From positions 1,178,001-1,242,000 of the forward strand of contig NZ_CP124591.1 of assembly GCF_038095555.1 (NCBI RefSeq): a stretch of 64,000 nucleotides of DNA. The letters run 5' to 3'. Within the stretch, counting starts at the first letter, position 1. Each line of letters starts with the position of its first letter. Source of the stretch: Macrococcoides psychrotolerans (GTDB lineage: Bacteria; Bacillota; Bacilli; Staphylococcales; Staphylococcaceae). The notes beneath the pieces were generated by a model. It was not told where the DNA came from, searched no databases, and saw nothing but the letters and a program-made list of their open reading frames with translations. Both the position numbers and the translations under genes were made by a program. Shown piece by piece: positions 26,006 through 34,224 of the stretch.

Positions 26006-26539
26006 TTATACCCTCTTCTCAATGTTTTGAAGCCGTGCAGAATAACTTTTCCTTATTTTATAAAACTTGAGTAACAACGCTTCAACTTTTCTTTTCTTTC
26101 CGATGTTCAGTTCACCTTCATGCAGCAAATATTTTACTAAAACACTTTTTATTCCTGCTCTATTCGCGCCTAAAATATCTGTAAAAAGTTGATCTCCAAT
26201 TAATAAGATCTCATCTTTTTTTACATCTAACATTTCAACAGATTTTAGGAAGTTCATTTTATTCGGTTTATTTGCCATAGGAATAAATAAGGCATTGATA
26301 TTACGGTTAAATTCAGATATACGTTCTTCACTATTATTAGATAGCAATAATGTTTTTAGACCTAATCTGTGTATTTCATAAAATAAATTATCTATTTCAT
26401 TCGTTGTATCTGCTCCGTGAGGCACCAAAGTAGCATCTATATCAAATATTATCGCCTTAAATCCTTGGGCTTTTAATAATTCAAAATCTATATTGAATAC
26501 AGAATCAATCATTGCATACGGATAAATTATTTTTATCAA
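26006..26539 (-). CDS. YqeG-like HAD (IIIA) phosphatase
   Basis: A 177-residue HAD-superfamily hydrolase of the YqeG type. The nucleophile motif reads FDIDATLVPHG (both aspartates and the threonine kept; the usual third residue N is A), motif II is LLSNNSEERI (about 70) and the metal motif is LLIGDQLFTDILGANRAGI (about 113). YqeG-like enzymes dephosphorylate phosphatidylglycerophosphate-type or sugar phosphates. Staphylococci keep yqeG in the aroE-yqeH cluster, so this copy beside vanW may be a paralogue; the second copy cannot be checked here. Confidence 0.85.
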   Translation of the reverse strand: MIKIIYPYAMIDSVFNIDFELLKAQGFKAIIFDIDATLVPHGADTTNEIDNLFYEIHRLGLKTLLLSNNSEERISEFNRNINALFIPMANKPNKMNFLKSVEMLDVKKDEILLIGDQLFTDILGANRAGIKSVLVKYLLHEGELNIGKKRKVEALLLKFYKIRKSYSARLQNIEKRV

Positions 26540-26746
26540 TGGAATTACTCCTATCTCAATACTCCAAATTTTAAAAAGTCTATTTTATACACTTTAATTT
26601 ACTTTAAATGTAAAGTATTGTCAATATTCTATTTATTAATCATTTATTATTCATAGTTCTATTTATTGCTAGTTACAAGAAATAAATTGTAATTTTTGTA
26701 TTTTCATGATAACATCTTAAAAAATGAGCTAAGGATGAATTTAACG

Positions 26747-27409
26747 ATGAGCAGTGAACTGATAGTGATGTTAACCTATGATGATTTTACAGTTAAAAAT
26801 GCAAATGAAATTTTTGAAGCTTGTGTCGACTCGAAAGCAAAATATTGGGGGTGTAAAGATAAAGGCTTACCATTAGAAGACATGAAGTTATTATTCAGAG
26901 TGATGAAGGAACATGGTAAGACGACGTGCCTTGAGGTCGTAGAATATACAGAAAAAGAATCGTTAGAAGCGGCGAAATTGGCAGCAATTTGTGAGTGTGA
27001 CATCTTAATGGGTACGGTATATTACGATTCTATACATAATTTTTGTAATAAAAACCAAATTAAGTATATGCCATTTATCGGTGAAGTAACTAACCGCCCT
27101 TCTGTATTAAGCGGAGAAATAGATTCCATTATTCAACAAGCTCAAAGTTATATAGATAAAGGCGTATATGGTCTAGATTTATTAGGATATCGCTATAATG
27201 GTGATGCTAAAACCCTTATATCAGCTGTAGTAAATTCAGTGGATGCACCAATTTGCGTAGCTGGTAGTATAGATTCATTTGAACGATTAGATGAAATCAA
27301 AATCATTTCACCTTGGACATTTACTATTGGCAGTGCATTTTTTGATAATAAATTTAATGGCAGCTTCAAAGAACAAATCGATATCGTTTGTGATTATATC
27401 AATCAATAA
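26747..27409 (+). CDS. Putative TIM-barrel protein of unknown function
   Basis: About 220 residues. The alternating pattern of short hydrophobic strands and helices and the C-terminal VAGSIDSFERLDEI plus FTIGSAFF segments look like the phosphate-binding end of a TIM barrel, as in HisA/ThiE-like proteins. A conserved-looking N-terminal stretch (MLTYDDFTVKNANEIF...YWGCKDKGLP) resembles hypothetical proteins found near sugar-PTS genes in other Firmicutes. I do not assign an activity. Possible starts are TTG 26696, ATG 26735 and ATG 26747; the last has AAGGA 11 bases upstream and is preferred. Read away from the YqeG/VanW pair. Confidence 0.6.
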   Translation: MSSELIVMLTYDDFTVKNANEIFEACVDSKAKYWGCKDKGLPLEDMKLLFRVMKEHGKTTCLEVVEYTEKESLEAAKLAAICECDILMGTVYYDSIHNFCNKNQIKYMPFIGEVTNRPSVLSGEIDSIIQQAQSYIDKGVYGLDLLGYRYNGDAKTLISAVVNSVDAPICVAGSIDSFERLDEIKIISPWTFTIGSAFFDNKFNGSFKEQIDIVCDYINQ

Positions 27410-27466
27410 CTAAAAATTTTAAATGTATGAGAAATGAAGAAGAGCTTAGTCTATTTAAACTTGAAG

Positions 27467-28020
27467 TGAACCCAAAAAGTTAGACTTTTCTTGGAATGGA
27501 GAGATCCATTCCTCTTTTTATACAATTTTTAATTAATACATTTTCTTCTGTAGCCTACCGGGCTCAACCTCCCTAATTTTAAATTAATACATTTATTGTT
27601 GTAATAACATATATAAGTGCCCATTGTTTCTTCAAATTGCTCATAACTTTCCTAAACTTTATTGTAGAATATTTCCTGCTTCAAAATACCGAAAAAACTT
27701 TCCAAAGGGGAATTATCCACACAGTTACCTTTACGGGACATACTATGGACGTCCTTTACTCTTTTCGGTTAATCTGTCAATACCACGTTTATTAAAAGCA
27801 CTTATCCAAGAGGAAATAAGAGATGTTTTATTGATACGAAATTTTATAGAAGTAATGCTTAATGAAGCATTATTTATTCTCATCCACCTTAGTATAATAA
27901 TCTTATCCTCTAAACTGTATTTTGTCTTTCTGTTTTTCTTTCAAGTCCTTCAATTTGAATTCCAAACCATATTTAGACAAAATTAAACACCCCAAAAACT
28001 GGATTTTAGGGCGTAGTTCA
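27467..28020 (-). mobile_element. Degenerate IS3-family (IS150-like) element with internal deletion
   Basis: The left end (TGAACCCAAAAAGTTAGAC, 27467-27485) has the typical TG...CCCAAAAAGTTAGAC terminal repeat of IS150-like elements, and the right end (27998-28020, ...TTTTAGGGCGTAGTTCA) is a decayed match in opposite orientation. The interior is a shortened transposase (see the pseudogene entry). No convincing target-site duplication was found. The bases between 28021 and 28093 contain no further feature. This is the only gene-free stretch over 300 bases in the window. Confidence 0.82.
27529..27905 (-). pseudogene. Fused remnant of IS3 transposase orfA and orfB
   Basis: Reading the minus strand, one frame from about 27905 gives an orfA-like segment with SISSWI and GIDRLTEKSKGRP, ending at a stop at about 27743. 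From there another frame reads MSRKGNCVDNSPLESFFG, the start of the orfB C-terminal catalytic region with the conserved DNSP-E-FFG, then KQEIFYNKV, an in-frame stop, and YEQFEETMGTYICYYNN...RLSPVGYR. The middle of the transposase is deleted and stops are present, so it cannot encode an active enzyme. Confidence 0.8.
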
Positions 28021-28093
28021 ACTAAGTTCTTTTTTATATGATTCAATCACAAATCCTTCTAGCAATCATTTCAAAGCATAATAGCGCATGCGC

Positions 28094-28924
28094 TTACCTT
28101 CTTTTTAACCATTCTTCACTTCTATATTTTTCTATTATTACAGAAACTTCCTGTTCAATCTCAGCAGTTACTTCAAAAGGCTTGAGCTTAATGTCGAGAC
28201 CTTTCTCAAACCCTTCATAAAATGCTTCTTCCATCATTGCAATGGTAATCTCTTCATCGGTCAGATCAGCTATACTGACTGCTTTGGAATAGAAGCTACG
28301 TTTCATACGTTCTTTCAGTCGTTCGCTACTAAAGATGAACAAATCAAACAGTTCATCTACATCAATCGACTGTAATATTGAACCGTGCTGCAGAATCACT
28401 CCTTTTTGACGGGTCTGTGCGCTACCCGCAATCTTTTTGCCTTCAACAACTAGTTCATACCAGCTCGAAGCATCGAAACATACTGAACTTCGCGGGTCTT
28501 TTAGGCGTTCTCTATCTTCTTTCGTCCTTGGCACCGAAAATTCCGCCTGGAACCCTAAATTCTTAAACCCTTCTAACAGCCCTGTTGAAATCACTTTATA
28601 AGCAGCAGTAATCGACTCCGGCATCATAGGATGAGATTCAGGTACGATCACACTGTACGTCAGTTCTTTATCATGCAGAACTCCTCGTCCACCTGTCGCA
28701 CGTCTGACAAGTCCGTATCCTCCGGTAGACACTTTATCAAGATCAATTTCTTTTTCTAGTTTTTGAAAGTAACCGATCGATAATGTTTTCGGATTCCATC
28801 CATAGAATCTGATGACAGGCGGCAGCTTTCCTTGTGCTACTAAGTTAAGCAATGCTTCATCCATCGCCATATTATAATATGGATCATTATTGTGTGTATT
28901 GATAAACAACCATTCTTCCTGCAT
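28094..28924 (-). CDS. lipM: Octanoyltransferase LipM / lipoate-protein ligase family
   Basis: Transfers octanoyl groups from acyl carrier protein to GcvH as the first step of lipoyl cofactor assembly. BPL/LPL catalytic fold: RRATGGRGVLHDKELTYSV (about 75-93), then the catalytic-cysteine motif VCFDASSWYEL with C149, and KKIAGSAQTR. The cysteine marks the LipM subgroup rather than a lipoate-ATP ligase. The ATG at 28924 with AGAGGG six bases upstream is preferred to the TTG two codons earlier. It lies close to the glycine cleavage genes, whose H protein needs lipoylation. Confidence 0.88.
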   Translation of the reverse strand: MQEEWLFINTHNNDPYYNMAMDEALLNLVAQGKLPPVIRFYGWNPKTLSIGYFQKLEKEIDLDKVSTGGYGLVRRATGGRGVLHDKELTYSVIVPESHPMMPESITAAYKVISTGLLEGFKNLGFQAEFSVPRTKEDRERLKDPRSSVCFDASSWYELVVEGKKIAGSAQTRQKGVILQHGSILQSIDVDELFDLFIFSSERLKERMKRSFYSKAVSIADLTDEEITIAMMEEAFYEGFEKGLDIKLKPFEVTAEIEQEVSVIIEKYRSEEWLKRR

Positions 28925-28967
28925 ATGCAACCCTCTTTACTGTATGTCTATAGTTTTAAAAAATACT

Positions 28968-28996
28968 TTGAAAATAAAGTATATTATATCTATAAT
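28968..28996 (+). promoter_or_regulatory. Strong SigA promoter for the rhodanese-like gene
   Basis: TTGAAA at 28968-28973 and TATAAT at 28991-28996 with a 17-base spacer; the gene starts at 29029 after AAAAGGAGGAA. A near-consensus SigA promoter. Confidence 0.8.
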
Positions 28997-29028
28997 ATAT
29001 CTATGAAATAAAAAGGAGGAATACCTGT

Positions 29029-29409
29029 ATGAATTTCTGGTATGTGTTAGGTATTGTTCTTCTCTTACTATTCATCTATATACTTGTTAATTACTTTATT
29101 AATCGTAAAGCTGTTACTGAGTTAAGTCAAGATGAGTTTCAACAAGGGTTAAGAAGAGCACAAGTAATCGATTTACGCGAGAAGGCTGACTATGATTATG
29201 GTCATATCATCGGGGCTAGAAATATTCCGATGTCAATATTTAGAACACGTATGCTAGGTCTACGTAAAGATCAGCCCATCTACTTCGTCGATGCGAACGG
29301 TATTTCAAGCTATCGTGCTGCACGAATGATGAAGAAGCATGGATATAATGATATCTATATGCTTAAAAATGGCTATAAAGGCTGGACTGGCAAAATTAAG
29401 TCAAAATAA
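29029..29409 (+). CDS. yqhL: Membrane-anchored rhodanese-like protein (YqhL), catalytic Cys missing
   Basis: The 126-residue protein has one N-terminal membrane helix (about 4-22) and a rhodanese domain (about 35-125: VIDLREKADYDYGHIIGARNIP...). At the active-site loop, where sulfurtransferases have a cysteine (C--G-R-S), it reads FVDANGISSYRAA, with D88 in the cysteine position, so classical sulfur transfer is not expected. YqhL-type proteins sit between lipM and gcvPB in Bacillus, and the same order is seen here. Role unknown; a structural or sensing function is likely. Confidence 0.85.
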   Translation: MNFWYVLGIVLLLLFIYILVNYFINRKAVTELSQDEFQQGLRRAQVIDLREKADYDYGHIIGARNIPMSIFRTRMLGLRKDQPIYFVDANGISSYRAARMMKKHGYNDIYMLKNGYKGWTGKIKSK

Positions 29410-29446
29410 AACAAGGTTAAGACATGCGTCTTAACCTTGTTTTTTT
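29409..29446. terminator. Bidirectional terminator between yqhL and gcvPB
   Basis: AAACAAGGTTAAGAC and GTCTTAACCTTGTTT flank the loop ATGC with T-runs on both strands; a 15-bp stem. Confidence 0.93.
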
Positions 29447-29449
29447 ATA

Positions 29450-30918
29450 CTACTTCTCGTTTGAACCTTCATACTTTAAAACCGGTTTACGTGCTGCTAA
29501 TGTTTCATCTAATCTACCGATCACCGTGTGATGTGGTGCTTCTAGTACGATATCCGGATTCTCTTCAGCTTCTTTAGCGATTTGAATCATCGTATCACAG
29601 AATGAATCTAGCGTTTCTTTTGATTCTGTTTCTGTCGGTTCGATCATCATACATTCTTCTACGTTAAGCGGGAAGTAGATTGTTGGTGGATGGAAGTTGA
29701 AGTCTAACAGGCGTTTCGCCATATCTAAAGTTCTAACACCAAGTTTCTTCTGTTTAGATCCACTAATTACGAATTCGTGCTTACAATGACGGTCATATGG
29801 TAATACGAAGTAATCCTGCAGACGACGCATCATGTAGTTCGCATTTAGCACTGCAACTTCTGAAGCTTCTTTCAGACCATCTGGACCCATCGTACGAATA
29901 TACGTATAGGCACGTAAGTAGATACCAAAGTTACCATAGAAAGGTTTAACGCGACCAATTGATTGTGGTCGGTCGTTATCAAATTTAAAACCATCTTCCC
30001 CTTTAATGATATGTGGTTTTGGTAAGAATGGCACTAGATCTGCTTTCACACCCACTGGTCCAGAACCTGGTCCACCACCACCGTGAGGTCCAGTAAACGT
30101 TTTATGTAAGTTCAAGTGAACTGCGTCAAATCCCATGTCTCCAGGGCGTACTTTACTCATAATCGCATTTAAGTTTGCGCCATCATAGTATAATTTACCG
30201 CCGGCAGCATGTACGATTTCACGGATTTCTAAAATATCTTCTTCGAATAAACCTAAAGTATTTGGGTTTGTCAACATGATTGCAGCCGTATCATCACCTA
30301 CAACACGCTTTAAGTCCTCGATATCAACTAGCCCGAATTCATTTGATTTAACGGTTACTGTTTCAAAGCCAGCAACTGTTGCAGATGCAGGGTTAGTACC
30401 GTGTGCTGAGTCAGGTACGATGACTTTTGTGCGGTTATGGTCTCCATTCGCTTCATGGTAAGCACGAATCATCATAAGTGCAGTCCATTCACCATGAGCC
30501 CCCGCTGCTGGTTGAAGCGTTACTTCATCCATACCTGTAATTTCTTTTAAGTGTTCTTGTAAATCGTAGATTACTTCTAAAGAACCTTGAATTGTTTTTT
30601 CATCTTGAAGCGGGTGAGCGTTCGCAAAGCCTGACATACGTGCGACTTTTTCATTAATCTTTGGATTGTACTTCATCGTACAAGAACCTAGTGGATAGAA
30701 CCCAGAGTCTACACCATGGTTTTTATTTGAAAGTTCGGTATAATGACGCATTAAATCTAGTTCCGCTACTTCAGGAGCATCGGGCGTTCTTTACGGATGA
30801 ACTTACTATCTAATAAATCTTCGACTTTTTTATTTTCTACTTCTAATTCTGGTAATGAATAGCTGAAACGATTTTCTTTTGAACGTTCAAAAATTAACGG
30901 AGAGCTTCCTTTAAGCAT
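29450..30918 (-). pseudogene. gcvPB: Glycine dehydrogenase (decarboxylating) subunit 2, frameshifted near the start
   Basis: Beta half of the P-protein of glycine cleavage. Translation from ATG 30918 gives MLKGSSPLIFERSKENRFSY..., the normal N terminus, then breaks at about 30780: the codons for RPDAPEVAELDLMRHY read out of frame unless one base is inserted, since CGCCC is followed directly by GATGCT. From 30751 to 29450 the frame is intact, including the PLP-lysine region NLHKTFTGPHGGGGPGSG and the rest of the protein. A single-base deletion, real or a sequencing error, is the only defect. ATG 30918 overlaps the gcvPA stop by 8 bases. Confidence 0.85.
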
Positions 30919-32254
30919 TGAACACACCTACTTTCGCGATAAATGTATCAATTTCTTCTTTCGTACGTAATTCAGTTACTGCAATTAACATATGGTTATG
31001 ATATGTCTCTTCAACTTGACCTAAGTCATAACCACCAATGAAACCTTCATCAAGAAGCTTTTCATTAATCTCTTTAACCGGATGATTAAATTTCACTACG
31101 AATTCATTAAATGTTGTTCCTTCAAGCACTTCGAATCCTTCTTCAATCATACGTGATTTCATATAATTTGCTTTTTGTAAGTTCTGGTTCGCCATTTCAT
31201 AGACGCCATTCTTACCTAATGCACTCATTGCAACTGACGCAGCTAAAGCATTTAAAGCTTGATTAGAACAGATATTTGATGTTGCTTTATCACGACGAAT
31301 ATGTTGTTCACGCGCTTGTAATGTTAATACAAATCCGCGGTTTCCTTCATCATCCTGTGTCTGTCCAACAAGGCGTCCCGGCATTTTACGCATTAACTTC
31401 TTCGTTGCTGCAAAGTAACCACAGTGTGGCCCACCCAGTTGTGCTGGAATACCAAATACTTGTGCATCTCCAACAACTAAGTCTGCCCCGAATTCTCCAG
31501 GTGGTGTTAATAGACCTAGACTCATCGGATTACTCGAAACTACGAATAAGGCCTTAGTGCCTTCAGTGAAAGATTTGATTGTTTCTAAATCCTCTATACT
31601 TCCGAAGAAGTTTGGATATTGCACCATTACACATGCAGTATCTTCGTCAATTGCTGCTTTTAAAGCATCTAAATCCGTAACGGTATCTTTCACATCAATT
31701 TCAACTACTTCTAGATGTTGACCTTTTGCGTAAGTGTGTAATACTGCGCGTGATTGATCGTTCACTGCTTTTGAAACAATAATCTTCTTATTTCTCGTAT
31801 GACCACATGCAAGCATTGCTGCTTCCGCAAATGATGTACCTCCATCATACATAGAAGAGTTCGCACAATCCATACCAGTAAGTTCTGCAATCATCGTCTG
31901 GAATTCAAAGATAGCTTGTAATTCACCTTGTGAAATTTCAGGTTGATAAGGAGTATATGCAGTATAGAATTCACTACGTGAAATCACATGATCTACCACT
32001 GTCGGAATATAATGATCATATACGCCTGCACCTAAAAATGACACATGTGTATCACTCGTTACGTTCTTGTTTGCAAGCGCCTGTAATTCTCTTAGTAACG
32101 GAGTTTCAGATTTACGTGGCTTGATATTTAAATCGCCCTGGAAACGTACTTTCTCAGGTATATCCTGGAACAACTCATCAACTGAGTTGATACCGATTGT
32201 CTCCATCATTTCTTTTTTATCAGTTTCTGTTAATGGTATATAACGATGACTCAT
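30911..32254 (-). CDS. gcvPA: Glycine dehydrogenase (decarboxylating) subunit 1
   Basis: Alpha half of the P-protein; with GcvPB it decarboxylates glycine and passes the aminomethyl group to lipoyl-GcvH. The 447-residue protein begins HRYIPLTETDKKEMMETIG, and contains FLGAGVYDHYIP, TPYQPEISQGELQAIFEFQ, and PAQLGGPHCGYFA, all typical of the split two-subunit form found in Firmicutes. It lies 12 bases downstream of gcvT on the same strand and overlaps gcvPB. Confidence 0.96.
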   Translation of the reverse strand: MSHRYIPLTETDKKEMMETIGINSVDELFQDIPEKVRFQGDLNIKPRKSETPLLRELQALANKNVTSDTHVSFLGAGVYDHYIPTVVDHVISRSEFYTAYTPYQPEISQGELQAIFEFQTMIAELTGMDCANSSMYDGGTSFAEAAMLACGHTRNKKIIVSKAVNDQSRAVLHTYAKGQHLEVVEIDVKDTVTDLDALKAAIDEDTACVMVQYPNFFGSIEDLETIKSFTEGTKALFVVSSNPMSLGLLTPPGEFGADLVVGDAQVFGIPAQLGGPHCGYFAATKKLMRKMPGRLVGQTQDDEGNRGFVLTLQAREQHIRRDKATSNICSNQALNALAASVAMSALGKNGVYEMANQNLQKANYMKSRMIEEGFEVLEGTTFNEFVVKFNHPVKEINEKLLDEGFIGGYDLGQVEETYHNHMLIAVTELRTKEEIDTFIAKVGVFNA

Positions 32255-32266
32255 TTTCTTCGCCCC

Positions 32267-33349
32267 TTAATTTTTATGGAATGGAGTTTTAACAACTTTT
32301 GCTGGAATACGTTTTTTACGAACTTGTACATAAACTTCTGTATCAATTGCTGTAAAATCTGTATCAATTAATGCTAAAGCAATTGAACGGCCAGTTAATG
32401 GTGATTGCGTTCCACTAGTAACATAACCGATTTTATTATCCTTATTATCAAACACTTCATAGTCAGTACGTGCAATCCCGCGTTCTAACAGTTCAATACC
32501 AGCAGATTTACGCTTTACACCTTCTGACTTTTGGGTTTCAAGTACTGACTTGCCGATAAAGTTGCCCTTATCAAGTTTAACGCTGAAGCCCATCTTAGCT
32601 TCATAAGGTGTTATATCAGTTGATAAATCTTGTCCGTGTAGCGGTAATGCCGCTTCTAAACGTAACGTGTCTCGAGCACCAAGACCACAAGGCGTAACAC
32701 CTAAATTAAGCAGTGCTTCCCAGATTGCTACCGTATCTTCGGCTTTACAATAAATTTCAAAGCCATATTCACCAGTGTAACCTGATTGACTTAAGATTAC
32801 GTTTTTACCGAAAATTTCAACATCTTTTAAAAATTCAAATAATTTCATTTCCGAAATATCTTCCTTAACTTCAGGTGCAAGCTTTTCTAAAGTTTTAGGC
32901 CCTTGTACTGCAATTTGTCCATATTCAGAAGATACGTTCGTTATTGTTACACCATCTTTTTCATGTGATTTTAACCATTCGAAGTCAATATCAGTATTTC
33001 CGGCATTTACTACGAGTAAGTATTTATTCTCTCCTAATTTATATACAACAAGGTCGTCAATGACACCACCATCTTCATTACAGATCATTGTATACTGAGC
33101 TTTTTTATCAGTCATTTTAGATGCATCATTTGTAAGTACATACTGAAGATATTCAAGTGCATGCTCACCTTCGACAATAATTTCACCCATATGACTGACA
33201 TCAAACATCCCTACGCCTTCTCTAACAGTGATATGTTCTTCTTTAATGCTAGAAAATTGAACAGGTAAAGCCCAACCAGAAAAATCAATTACTTTTGCAC
33301 CATCTTCCAGATATTTTTCATAAAGTGGTGTTTTCTTTAATTCTGACAT
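32267..33349 (-). CDS. gcvT: Aminomethyltransferase (glycine cleavage T protein)
   Basis: Releases ammonia from aminomethyl-lipoyl-GcvH and makes 5,10-methylene-THF. The start MSELKKTPLYEKYLEDGAKVIDFSGW and VGMFDVSHMGEI segments are family signatures, with the folate-binding GLGARDTLRLEAALPLHG (about 225-245) and the C-terminal barrel. The ATG at 33349 follows AGGAGG; the longer in-frame start at 33385 lies within the leader terminator and is rejected. First gene of gcvT-gcvPA-gcvPB under glycine riboswitch control. Confidence 0.97.
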   Translation of the reverse strand: MSELKKTPLYEKYLEDGAKVIDFSGWALPVQFSSIKEEHITVREGVGMFDVSHMGEIIVEGEHALEYLQYVLTNDASKMTDKKAQYTMICNEDGGVIDDLVVYKLGENKYLLVVNAGNTDIDFEWLKSHEKDGVTITNVSSEYGQIAVQGPKTLEKLAPEVKEDISEMKLFEFLKDVEIFGKNVILSQSGYTGEYGFEIYCKAEDTVAIWEALLNLGVTPCGLGARDTLRLEAALPLHGQDLSTDITPYEAKMGFSVKLDKGNFIGKSVLETQKSEGVKRKSAGIELLERGIARTDYEVFDNKDNKIGYVTSGTQSPLTGRSIALALIDTDFTAIDTEVYVQVRKKRIPAKVVKTPFHKN

Positions 33350-33369
33350 GATATTCCTCCTAATTGTTA

Positions 33370-33406
33370 AAAATAAAAACAGCATAGCATAGTGCTATCC
33401 TGCTTC
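33370..33406 (-). terminator. Riboswitch-linked terminator in the gcvT leader
   Basis: On the minus strand ATAGC-ACTAT-GCTAT forms a hairpin extended by AGC/GCT with a bulge and is followed by TTTTTATTTTT. It lies between the glycine aptamer and the gcvT ribosome binding site, so it probably is the regulated terminator. Confidence 0.65.
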
Positions 33407-33411
33407 ATTAC

Positions 33412-33495
33412 AGGGTTTGTCCGGAAATTATCCTTTTGCCTGAGAGTTTAATATAGCGATGCCCCTTCGGCGATGATTTATCATTCTCTCTAACT
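33412..33495 (-). promoter_or_regulatory. Glycine riboswitch (gcvT type)
   Basis: Read on the minus strand, the leader carries AGAGAGA, then an ATGAT/ATCAT hairpin, then CGCCGAAGGGGCA, and later ACTCTCAGGCAAAAGGA, the conserved core of the gcvT glycine aptamer. Only one aptamer copy is visible. Its 5' end overlaps the aroK stop codon. Glycine binding normally switches gcv operons on. Confidence 0.9.
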
Positions 33496-33996
33496 TCCTT
33501 CTTCCGCAATAATAAAATTGTGAATTTCCTGCACACAGTCTGACAGTTCATCATCATTGTTAACGCTAATGTATGCGATTTCATTATAACGTGAACGTCT
33601 TCCAAAGTACAAGTCTTTAATAGCATCAAATGATCTATTCATCGCATTCGGACGATTAGCATCATTTATAATTCTATTATACACAGTGTTAATGTTCGTA
33701 TCTACCCATATATTCATTTTATTTTCTTTTAAAAGTGAAATATTGTTCGGATTTTCGACAATTCCACCACCTGTAGCTAATATAATATTCATGTTTATGT
33801 GTTTTTTTAAAACGATATGTTCCAACGTTCTGAAGTAAGTTTCTCCGTACTGGTCAAATATATCCTTGATCTTCATATTCATTTCTAATTCAATTTGTTC
33901 ATCGATATCAACAAACTTTATCCCGAGCTTTCGTGCTAATAAATTACCGATTGTTGTTTTTCCAACACCCATAAATCCTACAAGTACATAAGCCAA
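33490..33996 (-). CDS. aroK: Shikimate kinase
   Basis: Phosphorylates shikimate in the chorismate pathway. The 168-residue protein has the P-loop GFMGVGKTT (7-15), the shikimate-binding FVDIDEQIE (about 29-37) and FRTLE, then ATGGGIV (about 75) and the lid region RPNAMNRSFD. It follows comGG with no gap, as in staphylococci where aroK is the last gene behind comG. The stop codon falls in the glycine riboswitch. Confidence 0.94.
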   Translation of the reverse strand: MAYVLVGFMGVGKTTIGNLLARKLGIKFVDIDEQIELEMNMKIKDIFDQYGETYFRTLEHIVLKKHINMNIILATGGGIVENPNNISLLKENKMNIWVDTNINTVYNRIINDANRPNAMNRSFDAIKDLYFGRRSRYNEIAYISVNNDDELSDCVQEIHNFIIAEEGS

Positions 33997-34224
33997 CTAA
34001 ACACCTCTTTTTTCTACAGACTTTAGAATCTCTTCATAATAATACTGTTCAAGATGATCCATTGTCTTTAATTTTAACATGAATCTGTTGCTATAATAAC
34101 TTAAAAAAAAGACTGTTAAAAATAATAGAATCAGTAAATATGGCGTTATAAACCCATTATAGAACCTGATATTTCTTTGCGAGAGATTCATTTTTTGATT
34201 GCAGAGATATGTATAGATGTTCAT
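33997..34224 (-). CDS. comGG: ComGG-like minor pilin component
   Basis: Last open frame of the comG operon, 75 residues or 64 if translation begins at the ATG at 34191. Positional homologue of comGG; the only visible feature is one hydrophobic helix (about residues 30-45) with charged residues after it and no clear prepilin cleavage motif. ComGG proteins diverge quickly, so the name rests on position. It overlaps the comGF 3' end by 35-68 bases depending on the start. Confidence 0.65.
   Translation of the reverse strand: MNIYTYLCNQKMNLSQRNIRFYNGFITPYLLILLFLTVFFLSYYSNRFMLKLKTMDHLEQYYYEEILKSVEKRGV

Noticed and set aside
27624..27986. 120-codon open frame on the plus strand
   Set aside because: It lies antisense to the transposase remnant, has no ribosome binding site or family features, and the minus-strand reading gives clear IS3 motifs.
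33408..33629. 73-codon frame across the aroK end
   Set aside because: It reads through the glycine riboswitch and out of frame in aroK; no start signal.
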